A stretch of 64,000 nucleotides of DNA from Nonlabens sp. MB-3u-79 (GTDB lineage: Bacteria > Bacteroidota > Bacteroidia > Flavobacteriales > Flavobacteriaceae). A model generated the notes under the pieces. It saw nothing but the letters and a program-made list of their open reading frames with translations, had not been told where the DNA came from and ran no database searches. The DNA is taken from NCBI RefSeq assembly GCF_002831625.1, contig NZ_CP025116.1, positions 1,626,501 through 1,690,500 on the forward strand, read 5' to 3'. This document shows, piece after piece, positions 15,234 through 23,651 of the stretch; the first letter of the stretch is position 1, and every line of letters starts with the position of its first letter. Made by a program: the position numbers and the translations under genes.

Positions 15234-16266
15234 AGAGTTGGACCACGAAGATCTTGACGATCAACAAAAACACGAGCATTATCACTTTGTAGCAGGTAGT
15301 GGACAAGACCCATTGCGTGTTGATAAATACTTAATGAATTTTATAGAGAACGCTACACGTTCCAAAATTCAACAAGGTATTAAAGAAGGCGCCGTTACTG
15401 TTAATGGCGATATTGTAAAATCGAACTATAAAGTAAAACCTCACGACGATATTAGAGTGTCCTTTGACCATCCACCACATGAATCTCTTTTGGTGGCAGA
15501 AGATATACCCTTGAATATAGTTTATGAAGATGACTATTTAGTAGTGGTCAATAAACCGGCAGGAATGGTGGTGCATCCTGGACACGGGAATTATTCGGGA
15601 ACCTTGATCAATGCTCTTATTCATCATTTTGAAAACCTTCCTAACAATTCCAGCAACCGCCCAGGATTGGTACACAGGATCGATAAAGATACCAGTGGTT
15701 TGCTCGTTGTTGCTAAAACAGAAGAGGCAATGGCCTATCTGTCTGCTCAATTTGCTGCCAAAACTAGTGAGCGAGAGTATATCGCCATTGCATGGGGTAA
15801 CTTTACAGAGCCTTCTGGAACCGTAGAAGGCAATATAGGACGTCATCCTAAAAACCGTCTTCAAAACACCGTATGGGTAAATGACGATGCAGATAAAGGG
15901 AAGCCTGCTGTGACTCATTATAAAGTAGAGGAAGATTTCGGTTATGTGACGGTAATCAGTTGCCGCTTGGAGACGGGTCGCACACACCAGATAAGAGTGC
16001 ACATGAAATATATAGGTCACACGCTTTTTAATGACGAGCGTTATGGTGGCGATAGAATTCTTAAAGGAACTAACTTTACTAAATACAAGCAATTTGTAGA
16101 TAATTGCTTTAAAGTACTGCCGCGTCAGGCCTTGCACGCTAGAACTTTAGGTTTTGAGCATCCCCATACTAAAGAATGGATGAGTTTTACCAGCGATGTG
16201 CCTCAGGATATGGTTGAATGTATCGATAAGTGGCGTGTTTATGCTACTAATTCTAAAGATATGTAA
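15226..16266 (+). CDS. RluA/RluD-family pseudouridine synthase
   Basis: Isomerises specific uridines in rRNA; RluD-type enzymes act on helix 69 of 23S rRNA. The 346 residues contain an N-terminal S4 RNA-binding domain (LRVDKYLMNF then SRSK-like ATRSKIQQGIKEGAVTVNG) and the catalytic domain with HRIDKDTSGLLVVAK, in which Asp is the nucleophile. ATG at 15226 is chosen; a longer frame would need a TTG at 15208 inside the PASTA gene and adds non-family residues. Cotranscription with the PASTA gene is implied by the 8-bp overlap. RluD is the closest assignment, but RluC-like targets cannot be excluded. Confidence 0.92.
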   Translation: MNKELDHEDLDDQQKHEHYHFVAGSGQDPLRVDKYLMNFIENATRSKIQQGIKEGAVTVNGDIVKSNYKVKPHDDIRVSFDHPPHESLLVAEDIPLNIVYEDDYLVVVNKPAGMVVHPGHGNYSGTLINALIHHFENLPNNSSNRPGLVHRIDKDTSGLLVVAKTEEAMAYLSAQFAAKTSEREYIAIAWGNFTEPSGTVEGNIGRHPKNRLQNTVWVNDDADKGKPAVTHYKVEEDFGYVTVISCRLETGRTHQIRVHMKYIGHTLFNDERYGGDRILKGTNFTKYKQFVDNCFKVLPRQALHARTLGFEHPHTKEWMSFTSDVPQDMVECIDKWRVYATNSKDM

Positions 16267-16475
16267 GTAGATCATGAGGTAGCTCGAGGCGAAAGTGAAA
16301 TACCAAGCATTTCCCTCCCAGTTTTATTAGTGCTATTTCCTTATGCTGTTGCCGCTAGTGGGCATATCGGTACTTGTTAAGATCGAGAAAGTTCATAGTG
16401 ATATAAAGAACTTAATTAGATTTTGAGAGCAACATTAGATTTTCAATAGTATTTTTACTAATCAAAATACAGTCT

Positions 16476-17237
16476 ATGAAAATCTTACTTTCTCCTGCAA
16501 AATCATTGGATTACGAAACTAAATTGCCCACCTCTAGAGCAACACAACCTTTATTTGCAGAAGATGCATCGCAAATAAATGCAAAGCTAGAGCGTATGAG
16601 CAAAAAGGAAGTAGGGGAGTTGATGCATATTTCAGACAAGCTAGCTGATTTAAATTACCAGCGTTACAAGAATTTTCAAGAAGTCTTTACCAAAGAAAAT
16701 GCACGACCTGCGATCTATGCTTTTGCAGGAGATGTATACACAGGTTTAGACGCGTATAGTTTACCAACAGCTATTTTAGATCATGCTCAAGACAGTATAC
16801 GTATACTTTCTGGGATGTATGGTTATTTAAGGCCCCTGGATTTGTTACAGCCTTACCGACTAGAAATGGGAACATCTTTACCTATTGAAAGTAATAAAAA
16901 TCTGTATGAATATTGGAAAGATAAGATTACACCAGCCTTGAATAAGGAGATAAAAAAAGAGGAGTTATTGGTCAATTTAGCCAGTAACGAATACTTTAAA
17001 GCAGTAGATAAAAAGAACCAGGAGGGAATCCTAATCACCCCGGTTTTTAAAGATTACAAAAATGATAAGCTTAAAGTGATCTCTTTCTATGCTAAAAAAG
17101 CACGTGGTACGATGGCCAGGTATTTAATTGAGAATAAGATCGATTCTCTAGAAGGAATTAAAGCCTTTGCTATGGACGATTACAAATTTTCAGAACAAGA
17201 AACAGTTAAAGAAAACGAGCCTGTATTTGTAAGGTGA
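16476..17237 (+). CDS. yaaA: Peroxide stress protein YaaA (DUF328)
   Basis: A 253-residue cytoplasmic protein of the YaaA family, which in Escherichia coli lowers free intracellular iron and DNA damage during peroxide stress. The N-terminus [15 protein letters not shown] is the family hallmark, and the C-terminal half has [20 protein letters not shown]. The length matches the family. It stands alone after a 209-bp spacer in which I see no other gene. The biochemical activity of the family is not settled; DNA binding has been reported for E. coli YaaA. Confidence 0.93.
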   Translation: MKILLSPAKSLDYETKLPTSRATQPLFAEDASQINAKLERMSKKEVGELMHISDKLADLNYQRYKNFQEVFTKENARPAIYAFAGDVYTGLDAYSLPTAILDHAQDSIRILSGMYGYLRPLDLLQPYRLEMGTSLPIESNKNLYEYWKDKITPALNKEIKKEELLVNLASNEYFKAVDKKNQEGILITPVFKDYKNDKLKVISFYAKKARGTMARYLIENKIDSLEGIKAFAMDDYKFSEQETVKENEPVFVR

Positions 17238-17286
17238 GACTTGACAAAATTATGGCACTAGTTTAGAGTTTCATAGGTATAAGTTT

Positions 17287-17294
17287 TATCTTTC
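17287..17294 (+). promoter_or_regulatory. Possible -7 box directly before radC
   Basis: TATCTTTC deviates at one base from TAnnTTTG and ends 3 bp before the radC ATG. If used, the mRNA would be leaderless. No clear -33 element is seen. Confidence 0.25.
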
Positions 17295-17297
17295 GGC

Positions 17298-17999
17298 ATG
17301 GAAGAAGAAAAATCCCATTTTTCTATTAAAGATTGGTCACTTAACGATAGACCAAGAGAGAAGCTTTTGCACAAAGGTAGTTCCTCACTTTCTGAAGCAG
17401 AATTGATTGCGATATTGATAGGCAGCGGCACCCGTAAAATGAGTGCGGTAGAATTAAGTCGTATGATGATGAACGACTCTCAAAATTCACTAGATATCCT
17501 AGGAAAAAAAAGCCTGAAAGAACTCATGAAATACAAGGGGATAGGAGAGGCAAAAGCCATTAGCATTGCCGCAGCAATGGAATTAGGTAAACGTCGTGCC
17601 ATGGAAATGCCAGCAGGACTCCCTAAGATTAAATCCAGTAAAGATGCTTTTAGAATTATGCAACCCATTATAGGAGAATTGCCTCACGAAGAGTTTTGGG
17701 TCATGCTACTGGATAACGCCCACAAAGTCTTAGAGAAAAAAAATATCAGTATAGGTGGAATAACCGGTACCCTGGTAGATACACGGCTGGTATTTAAAAA
17801 GGCAATAGAAGCCGGAGCAGTTGCTATGGTGCTTGCACACAATCATCCTAGTGGAACTTTACAACCTAGTGTTCAAGATAAATCACTTACTCATAAATTA
17901 ATAGAAGCAGGTAAATTACTCGATATCAAAGTACTCGACCATTTAATTATAACACAACAGAGCTTTTATAGTTTTGCAGATGAAGGACAGCTATTATGA
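17298..17999 (+). CDS. radC: RadC/DUF2466 JAB-domain protein
   Basis: A 233-residue protein with an N-terminal helix-hairpin-helix region (LMKYKGIGEAKAISIAAAMELG) and a C-terminal JAB/MPN metal site: H181-N-H183-PSG and D194, the HxHx10D pattern. The name RadC survives from E. coli, but a direct role in recombinational repair has not been supported; DNA processing is likely from the domain pair. It overlaps the next gene by 4 bp (ATGA), indicating translational coupling. Confidence 0.94.
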   Translation: MEEEKSHFSIKDWSLNDRPREKLLHKGSSSLSEAELIAILIGSGTRKMSAVELSRMMMNDSQNSLDILGKKSLKELMKYKGIGEAKAISIAAAMELGKRRAMEMPAGLPKIKSSKDAFRIMQPIIGELPHEEFWVMLLDNAHKVLEKKNISIGGITGTLVDTRLVFKKAIEAGAVAMVLAHNHPSGTLQPSVQDKSLTHKLIEAGKLLDIKVLDHLIITQQSFYSFADEGQLL

Positions 18000-19309
18000 T
18001 TTTAATTTACTGTGCTAACATCACTCCTAGGAAAGAGTATATTTTTAAACACGTCTTTCGTCGTTTGATGTTACAAGATTTTAAATTTACCTCAGAGGTG
18101 AGTAAATTTGTAAGTCATTCTGGTGTAAAATTCAGTTACGGGCCTAAGCCATTAGGAGAAGAATTATTTATCTGGTCCCATGGTCTTCTAGATGAAAATG
18201 GTATAGATGATCATGAAATTGAATTTCATCAATGGGATGAGCTTCCTATCTTTTTCAAGGCTCCAGAGCGCAGTGATATACCCTTTGATGTTTTTTCGGC
18301 TGCGTTTTATTTAATCACGAGGTACGAAGAGTATTTGCCGCAGGTAAAAGACGACTTAGGAAGGTATAGTGCCAAAGAAAGTACGGCCGTTAAAGGAGGC
18401 TTTATTTTAATGCCCTTAGTAGATCTATGGATTAGAAAATTACTCATTCTTCTAAACAGGAGTTTTGATACTACCATCAAGCGAGAATTACAGCTTAAAA
18501 CAATTGTAACTATTGAGGTGTCTTCTTTCTTTAAGTATAAAGGTCGCGGTGTGATGGATAACGCTATCTTGTTTTATGGTCATATCAAACGATTTAAAAT
18601 ACGCTATCTATTCAAACAGATCTTGGTTCTTTTAGGTTTTAAAATAGACCCATTTAACAATTACCAGCAATTGATTGATTCCATGAGAAATAGATGGAAA
18701 CACGGAAGAAAAATACCCAGTGCTACAGAGAATATGATCTTTTTCTTTCATTTAGGAAGATATAACCGTACCGATAACGGGATAAGTCATAGGTCCAGAA
18801 GATATAGGGAAGCTATCAAACAAATAGGGGATTATGTAGATATAGGTTTGAGGTATTCTTTTTTTTGTGATGATAATGAAGTAAAGGCACAAGGAAAGAA
18901 GTTTGAGAAAATATCAAACAGGCCATTGAGTAAAACTATGGCAGCTTATTCTAAGATTTCCACTCCAGGACATTACAAACGACTGGTAGATTTAGAAAAA
19001 CTAGAAGATTACAGCATGGGTTATGAAACCATGCCTGGTTTTAGAGCAAGCACCAGTCATCCATTTTATTTTTATGACCTCGATTACGAGGTGCAAACTC
19101 CGTTGCTTATCTATTCCTATGCCTTGCATTACAAAAGTATTTCTGGCAATATGCTTAATGGTCAGAAACAAATAGTACAACAATTGAAAAGAAGAGTAGA
19201 AGAGGTATCAGGCCATTTTATAGTCATGTATGATTATGCACAATTTGAGCAAGGTTTAAAAAGTCATGCGACTACCATTTTAGAATATATATATGACAAA
19301 GAAGTTTAA
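17996..19309 (+). CDS. Polysaccharide deacetylase-like protein (DUF7033 type), probably inactive
   Basis: A 437-residue protein recognisable as the Bacteroidota deacetylase-like family with an N-terminal DUF7033-type domain that follows radC. The N-terminal half has FDVFSAAFYLITRYEEYLP, and the C-terminal half keeps GFRASTSHPFYFYDLDYEVQ. The catalytic part is altered: where relatives carry an Asp-x-Asp metal motif near TIDIDN, this one reads TIEVSSFFKYKGRG, and where they carry IGxHPSY it reads IGLRYSF. Both the metal Asp pair and the His are therefore missing. It is coupled to radC and overlaps the HAD gene by 17 bp. A structural or regulatory role is more likely than deacetylation. Confidence 0.7.
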   Translation: MILIYCANITPRKEYIFKHVFRRLMLQDFKFTSEVSKFVSHSGVKFSYGPKPLGEELFIWSHGLLDENGIDDHEIEFHQWDELPIFFKAPERSDIPFDVFSAAFYLITRYEEYLPQVKDDLGRYSAKESTAVKGGFILMPLVDLWIRKLLILLNRSFDTTIKRELQLKTIVTIEVSSFFKYKGRGVMDNAILFYGHIKRFKIRYLFKQILVLLGFKIDPFNNYQQLIDSMRNRWKHGRKIPSATENMIFFFHLGRYNRTDNGISHRSRRYREAIKQIGDYVDIGLRYSFFCDDNEVKAQGKKFEKISNRPLSKTMAAYSKISTPGHYKRLVDLEKLEDYSMGYETMPGFRASTSHPFYFYDLDYEVQTPLLIYSYALHYKSISGNMLNGQKQIVQQLKRRVEEVSGHFIVMYDYAQFEQGLKSHATTILEYIYDKEV

Positions 19310-19991
19310 TAATATAGAACACATTTTTTTTGATTTAGATCACACACTCTGGGATTTTGATCTGAATAGTAAGTTGGCCTATAAACAGATATTTGAAGAG
19401 CATCAACTCACTTTAGAGTTGGACAGATTCATTGAAATATATGAACCCTTGAACTTGCAGTTTTGGCGCATGTTTAGAGAGAATAAGATTTCTAAGGAAA
19501 ACTTGCGCTTCCAAAGGTTAAAAACTGCTTTTGATGCTTGTGATTATGCTGTAGAAGACGAGAAGATCCATCTCTTTGCAGATTTATACATGGAGTACCT
19601 TCCTAATTATAATCACCTTTTTGACGGGTGTATTGAGCTCTTAGATCAACTTCAAGACAATTACCGACTTCATTTGATCACTAATGGATTTAATGGTGTC
19701 CAGCAAAATAAAATCAAGAACTCCGGTTTAGATAAGTATTTTGACGTGGTATTAACTGCTGAAGCTGCGGGAGTGAAGAAACCAGCACCAGAAATTTTTC
19801 ACAAAGCTTTACAAATGGCTAATGCAGAAGTAGCCAATAGTTTGATGATAGGAGACAGCTATGAGGCCGATATCAAAGGTGCTCAAAATATAGGGCTAGC
19901 AACGATCTGGTTTCAACTAAAAGATGAGGTCGTTCCAGAACATGAAGTAGTTGTTCGTCACCTCAGGGATATCTACCCATTATTGTCATAA
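19293..19991 (+). CDS. YjjG-family HAD nucleotidase
   Basis: A 232-residue HAD phosphatase. Motif I is FFDLDHTLWDFD (nucleophile Asp), motif II LITNGFNGVQQNK, motif III a Lys in AAGVKKPAPEIF, and motif IV MIGDSYEADIKGAQ. The arrangement fits the YjjG subgroup, which removes phosphate from noncanonical pyrimidine nucleotides and so cleans the dNTP pool. It overlaps the preceding gene by 17 bp and the convergent rarA by 19 bp. Confidence 0.9.
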   Translation: MTKKFNNIEHIFFDLDHTLWDFDLNSKLAYKQIFEEHQLTLELDRFIEIYEPLNLQFWRMFRENKISKENLRFQRLKTAFDACDYAVEDEKIHLFADLYMEYLPNYNHLFDGCIELLDQLQDNYRLHLITNGFNGVQQNKIKNSGLDKYFDVVLTAEAAGVKKPAPEIFHKALQMANAEVANSLMIGDSYEADIKGAQNIGLATIWFQLKDEVVPEHEVVVRHLRDIYPLLS

Positions 19992-21265
19992 TCGTAATGG
20001 TCTTTCCAGCGTTTTTGTAAAAACTCCTTTTGTGCATTTTCTCTAGGATTATTCCCAGGCTCGTAGATTTTTGTTTTACTGATCTCAGCAGGTAAAAAGT
20101 CGTAGTGGGCAAAATTCCCAGGATGGTCGTGTGCATATTTGTACTCTTCTCCATACCCCAATTCCTTCATAAGCTTTTTAGGGGCGTTTCTTAGCCCTAA
20201 TGGCACCGACAGGTCTCCGGTTTCTTTTACGAGCCGTTGAGCGTTCCCTATAGCCATATAGCTAGCGTTACTTTTTAAGGAAGTGGCGAGATAAACGGCG
20301 CACTGGCTTAAAATAATTCGTGATTCTGGGTAACCTATGGTAGAAACCGCCTGGAAGGTATTGTTGGCCATGATAAGAGCGGTAGGATTTGCATTTCCTA
20401 TATCTTCAGAGGCCAGTATCAACATTCTACGAGCTATGAACTTTAGATCTTCGCCTCCCTCAATCATTCTTGCAAGCCAGTAAACACTGGCATTAGGGTC
20501 GCTGCCTCGTATGGATTTGATAAAAGCACTGATGATGTCATAATGTTGTTCACCAGTTTTATCATATCGTGCAGGATTAGCTTGTACTTGTGATAATACC
20601 AGCTTGTTCGTGATGGATATTTTATCCGTGGTTTGAGAATTCACGACAAGCTCAAAAACATTTAATAGTTTGCGTGCATCACCACCACTAATTCTTATAA
20701 GTGCTTCTGTTTCTGTGATGTCAATATCTTTTTTAGATAAGAGTTCATCAATTTCAATGGCCCTGCGGAGTAAGTTTTCTAAGTCCGCTTTCGCGAAAGC
20801 GTCTAATACATAAACCTGACATCTAGATAAAAGTGCCGGGATGACTTCAAAACTTGGATTCTCTGTCGTGGCTCCTATAAGGGTGACCCAGCCTTTCTCT
20901 ACGGCCCCCAAAAGTGAATCTTGCTGTGATTTGCTGAACCTATGGATCTCATCAATAAACAAAATTGGATTCTTTGCTGTAAATAAGCCTCCAGAGTTCT
21001 TTGATTTCTCTATTACCTCACGTATGTCCTTTACACCGCTGTTGATTGCACTAAGGGAGTAGAAAGGGCGTTTGCTCTCTTGGGCAATAATATTAGCAAG
21101 AGTTGTTTTTCCAGTTCCTGGAGGGCCCCACAAGATCAAGGATGGAGTGGTGCCATTAAGGATATGTTGTCTCAAGGCACCCTTGTCACCTACAAGATGT
21201 TGCTGGCTCAAGTACTGGTTGAGATTGTTCGGTCGGATTCGTTCTGCGAGTGGTGTGTTTTGCAT
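19973..21265 (-). CDS. rarA: Replication-associated recombination protein A (RarA/MgsA ATPase)
   Basis: AAA+ ATPase of the clamp-loader branch acting at stalled replication forks. The 430 residues contain Walker A GPPGTGKT at 47-54, Walker [17 protein letters not shown], sensor ATTENPSF and the C-terminal MgsA domain ([26 protein letters not shown]). An exact copy of the dispersed palindrome (20786-20801) encodes AFAKA in the linker after the sensor region. The gene has a good promoter whose -7 box ends 4 bp before the ATG. Confidence 0.95.
   Translation of the reverse strand: MQNTPLAERIRPNNLNQYLSQQHLVGDKGALRQHILNGTTPSLILWGPPGTGKTTLANIIAQESKRPFYSLSAINSGVKDIREVIEKSKNSGGLFTAKNPILFIDEIHRFSKSQQDSLLGAVEKGWVTLIGATTENPSFEVIPALLSRCQVYVLDAFAKADLENLLRRAIEIDELLSKKDIDITETEALIRISGGDARKLLNVFELVVNSQTTDKISITNKLVLSQVQANPARYDKTGEQHYDIISAFIKSIRGSDPNASVYWLARMIEGGEDLKFIARRMLILASEDIGNANPTALIMANNTFQAVSTIGYPESRIILSQCAVYLATSLKSNASYMAIGNAQRLVKETGDLSVPLGLRNAPKKLMKELGYGEEYKYAHDHPGNFAHYDFLPAEISKTKIYEPGNNPRENAQKEFLQKRWKDHYDYDNNG
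20786..20801. repeat. Dispersed 16-bp palindrome, copy 5 (in rarA)
   Basis: Exact cgctttcgcgaaagcg, read as AFAKA on the minus strand. Confidence 0.9.
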
Positions 21266-21269
21266 AAGG

Positions 21270-21300
21270 CTAAATTAAAGGTTCTTCGTCTTACGTACAA
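21270..21300 (-). promoter_or_regulatory. Promoter candidate for rarA
   Basis: On the minus strand TTG (plus 21298-21300), 20 nt, then TAATTTAG (plus 21270-21277), one base off TAnnTTTG. It ends 4 bp before the rarA ATG, which predicts a near-leaderless mRNA. Confidence 0.45.
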
Positions 21301-21382
21301 TTTAAGATCCCATCATTTGTAATGATGTCATGACAAGATTTCGTTTATTTGTATTGGCTTCTTAATTGATAGGTACCTTCTA

Positions 21383-22060
21383 ATGAAAGATTCAGAATAT
21401 TTTAAATTTGATGGGTTCACCGTTTTACCGGCGGTGTTCTTTGTATTTGTTATGTGGCTGGTTTATTGGTTAGAAGTGAAATTTCACTTTAGGTTTACAG
21501 ACAATGGAATCCGTCCACACCGATTGTCAGGTTTACAAGGGGTCGTTTTTAGTCCTTTTATCCATTCTGGATTGAAACATTTATGGAGCAATTCTTTACC
21601 ATGTCTTATTCTTATCACCGCTCTTAGCTTTTTTTACAGAAGAGTGAGTTTCTATGTATTGGTGGGTGGAATAGTGCTAACTGGTGTTCTTACGTGGCTT
21701 TTAGGAAGACCTTCTTACCATATAGGAGCAAGTGGTGTCGTGTATATGTTAACGGCCTTTTTATTTTTTAAAGGCGTGTTTACGGGTCATTATAAATTAC
21801 TTTCTTTAAGCTTTTTAGTGGCTTTTTTTTATGGTAGTTTGATATGGTATGTATTGCCCATTAAAGAAGGTGTTTCTTGGGAGGGTCATTTAAGCGGTGC
21901 CATAGCAGGCTTGTTTCTCGCTATAGTAACACGTAACAAGCTTCCTGAAAAGAGAAAGTACGTATGGGAACTGGAGCACTACAAAGAAGAGGAAGATCCC
22001 TTCATGCTTCATTTTGACGAGAACGGTAACTTTGTGGAATCCATTGATGAAGAAGAGTAG
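21383..22060 (+). CDS. Rhomboid-family intramembrane serine protease
   Basis: A 225-residue polytopic protein with about six membrane helices. The rhomboid signature is intact: HSGLKHLWSNSLPCLI with His and Asn, the catalytic serine in GASGVVYM, and the catalytic histidine in WEGHLSGAIAG. The acidic tail (FMLHFDENGNFVESIDEEE) is cytoplasmic. The catalytic dyad predicts activity; the substrate is unknown. It is convergent with rlmB across 5 bp. Confidence 0.93.
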   Translation: MKDSEYFKFDGFTVLPAVFFVFVMWLVYWLEVKFHFRFTDNGIRPHRLSGLQGVVFSPFIHSGLKHLWSNSLPCLILITALSFFYRRVSFYVLVGGIVLTGVLTWLLGRPSYHIGASGVVYMLTAFLFFKGVFTGHYKLLSLSFLVAFFYGSLIWYVLPIKEGVSWEGHLSGAIAGLFLAIVTRNKLPEKRKYVWELEHYKEEEDPFMLHFDENGNFVESIDEEE

Positions 22061-22065
22061 TAACG

Positions 22066-22800
22066 CTATAACTTCTGTCTCACTACTTCATAAAGCATAG
22101 CTCCACAAGCCACAGATACATTAAGAGAGGCGATGTCACCTTGCATAGGCAGTTTCACTATGTGGTCGAGCGTTTTCAATGTAGAAGGATTGATACCTCG
22201 GTCTTCACTACCCATTACAATACCAAGGGGTATGTTCAAATCAATATCGTACAATAACTGGGTTGCTTTTTCACTAGCTCCAGCGGTTTGTATACCATAG
22301 GCTTGTAAAAGAAAAATAGCGTCTTTGATGTGGTTTACTTTACAAATAGGCATGTTAAACACGGCACCAGCACTGGTTTTGATAGTGGCGGCATTTACAG
22401 GGGCACTTCCTTTCTCTGATACAATAATGGCTTTAACACCTGTACACTCAGCAGTACGTATAATAGCACCGAAGTTGCGTACATCAGTTATTCCATCAAG
22501 CAATAAGAAAAGTGGTTTAGTTTCTAGATCGGTCTTTTCAAGAATGCTTTCCAGATCATGAAAGTCCACAGGAGATATGCTTGCCGCAGCTCCTTGGTGA
22601 TTACCTCCTTTAGCAATATGGTCTAGTTTTTCACTAGGCACATAAGAAACGGCTATGTTATTTTTACGTGCAGTGTTTTGAAGTTGGTGCATTAAAACCC
22701 CGTCAGCTTCTTTAAGAAGGTAGATTTTAGAAATCTCTTTATCGCTTTCGATTGCTTCTATGATTGCTCTGATCCCGTAAATGTATGTAGTCTTTTCCAT
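22066..22800 (-). CDS. rlmB: 23S rRNA (guanosine-2'-O-)-methyltransferase RlmB / TrmH family
   Basis: A 244-residue SPOUT methyltransferase using S-adenosylmethionine. It has the substrate-binding N-domain (YIYGIRAIIEAIES) and the catalytic motifs NFGAIIRTAE (motif 1), GIVMGSEDRGI (motif 2) and LNVSVACGAMLYE (motif 3). The order and length fit RlmB, which methylates G2251 in E. coli 23S rRNA; other TrmH subfamilies are less likely. Its promoter lies directly before the ATG. Confidence 0.9.
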   Translation of the reverse strand: MEKTTYIYGIRAIIEAIESDKEISKIYLLKEADGVLMHQLQNTARKNNIAVSYVPSEKLDHIAKGGNHQGAAASISPVDFHDLESILEKTDLETKPLFLLLDGITDVRNFGAIIRTAECTGVKAIIVSEKGSAPVNAATIKTSAGAVFNMPICKVNHIKDAIFLLQAYGIQTAGASEKATQLLYDIDLNIPLGIVMGSEDRGINPSTLKTLDHIVKLPMQGDIASLNVSVACGAMLYEVVRQKL

Positions 22801-22804
22801 GCTG

Positions 22805-22839
22805 CAAATGTAGTAGTTATTATTTGAGTTTAGTGCAAA
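22805..22839 (-). promoter_or_regulatory. Promoter candidate for rlmB, leaderless geometry
   Basis: On the minus strand TTTG (plus 22836-22839), 23 nt, then TACATTTG (plus 22805-22812), an exact -7 consensus, 4 bp before the ATG. The arrangement is the same as at pyrE. Confidence 0.45.
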
Positions 22840-22840
22840 A

Positions 22841-22868
22841 AAAAACCCAAGCCTAAGCTTGGGTTTTT
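22841..22868 (-). terminator. Terminator of the SusC/SusD operon
   Basis: Perfect 12-bp stem AAAAACCCAAGC/GCTTGGGTTTTT with a 4-nt loop. The A run before it on the plus strand gives the U tract on the minus strand, 24 bp after the last gene of the operon. It shares DNA with the rlmB promoter region. Confidence 0.85.
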
Positions 22869-22891
22869 AAAATTTTATTGTGGATCAATAA

Positions 22892-23641
22892 TTATTGATT
22901 CACACAGAAAGATCTGCTTTGAGAAGCTCCAAAAGCACCTCCACCTGAAGCAAATGTAATAATAGAACAAGTTATTGTGTAGTTTCCAGTAACAGTTCCG
23001 TCTAGTTGACCATCTCCATAAGAGTCAGTTATTGTAGCTGTATAACAACCATCAGCTAAGAAAATGTCAGCTGTGATAGTTTGTACACCGTTACCTAGAG
23101 CAGGCATGGTATAAACCACATTTCCTGTAGCATCGTCTGTAATACTAAAACCAGTTTCACCAGCATAAAAATCAGTGTTGATGGTAAACGTAGTATCATT
23201 ACAAACAATTTCTCTAAAGTAATCTACAGTTGTTGATCCTTTGAAAGCAGCAGTTGTTCCTCCAGACGTTTCGATTGTAAAAGTTGCGGTTTTAAGATCT
23301 CCATCATTTCCTGTAATTGCAGCGTAGTCAAAAGCTACTGAAAGCACTCCTTCATAAGAGTCTGCAGGAATAGATAAAGAACCAACTGTAAATTCAGCAG
23401 GATTAGTTGCGTCATTTACTGTTACGTTAAAAGACCTTGCTTCACCAGATACAGTCGTACTTAAAACTGGAATGGATAAAGTTAAACCTTCTACAGGTAT
23501 CGATGTACTATAAGCAGCTTGAGTAAACTGTAGTGCCGTTTGTCCATTGACATTGTCAAAGATAGGCTCTTCAGATTCACAAGAAATTATGAATGCTGTT
23601 AAGCATATTGCGATAAATTTTATATAGTTTTTCATTTTCAT
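22892..23641 (-). CDS. Putative surface lipoprotein of the SusCD operon
   Basis: A 249-residue predicted lipoprotein with the lipidated Cys at about residue 21 (FIISCES). The mature part is Thr/Ser/Gly-rich and beta-structured, with a DUF1735/Calx-beta-like N-terminal region (LSIPVLSTTVSGEARSFNVT) and a C-terminal region with YTATITDSYGDGQLDG resembling Asp-rich calcium-type loops. It lies 10 bp after susD, in the position often taken by surface glycan- or protein-binding lipoproteins. No family is assigned with confidence; the ligand is unknown. Confidence 0.7.
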   Translation of the reverse strand: MKMKNYIKFIAICLTAFIISCESEEPIFDNVNGQTALQFTQAAYSTSIPVEGLTLSIPVLSTTVSGEARSFNVTVNDATNPAEFTVGSLSIPADSYEGVLSVAFDYAAITGNDGDLKTATFTIETSGGTTAAFKGSTTVDYFREIVCNDTTFTINTDFYAGETGFSITDDATGNVVYTMPALGNGVQTITADIFLADGCYTATITDSYGDGQLDGTVTGNYTITCSIITFASGGGAFGASQSRSFCVNQ

Positions 23642-23651
23642 TTTTTTTAGA

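Noticed and set aside
15538-16137. 199-codon minus-strand frame in the pseudouridine synthase
   Set aside because: Complement of the conserved catalytic domain; no recognisable motifs.
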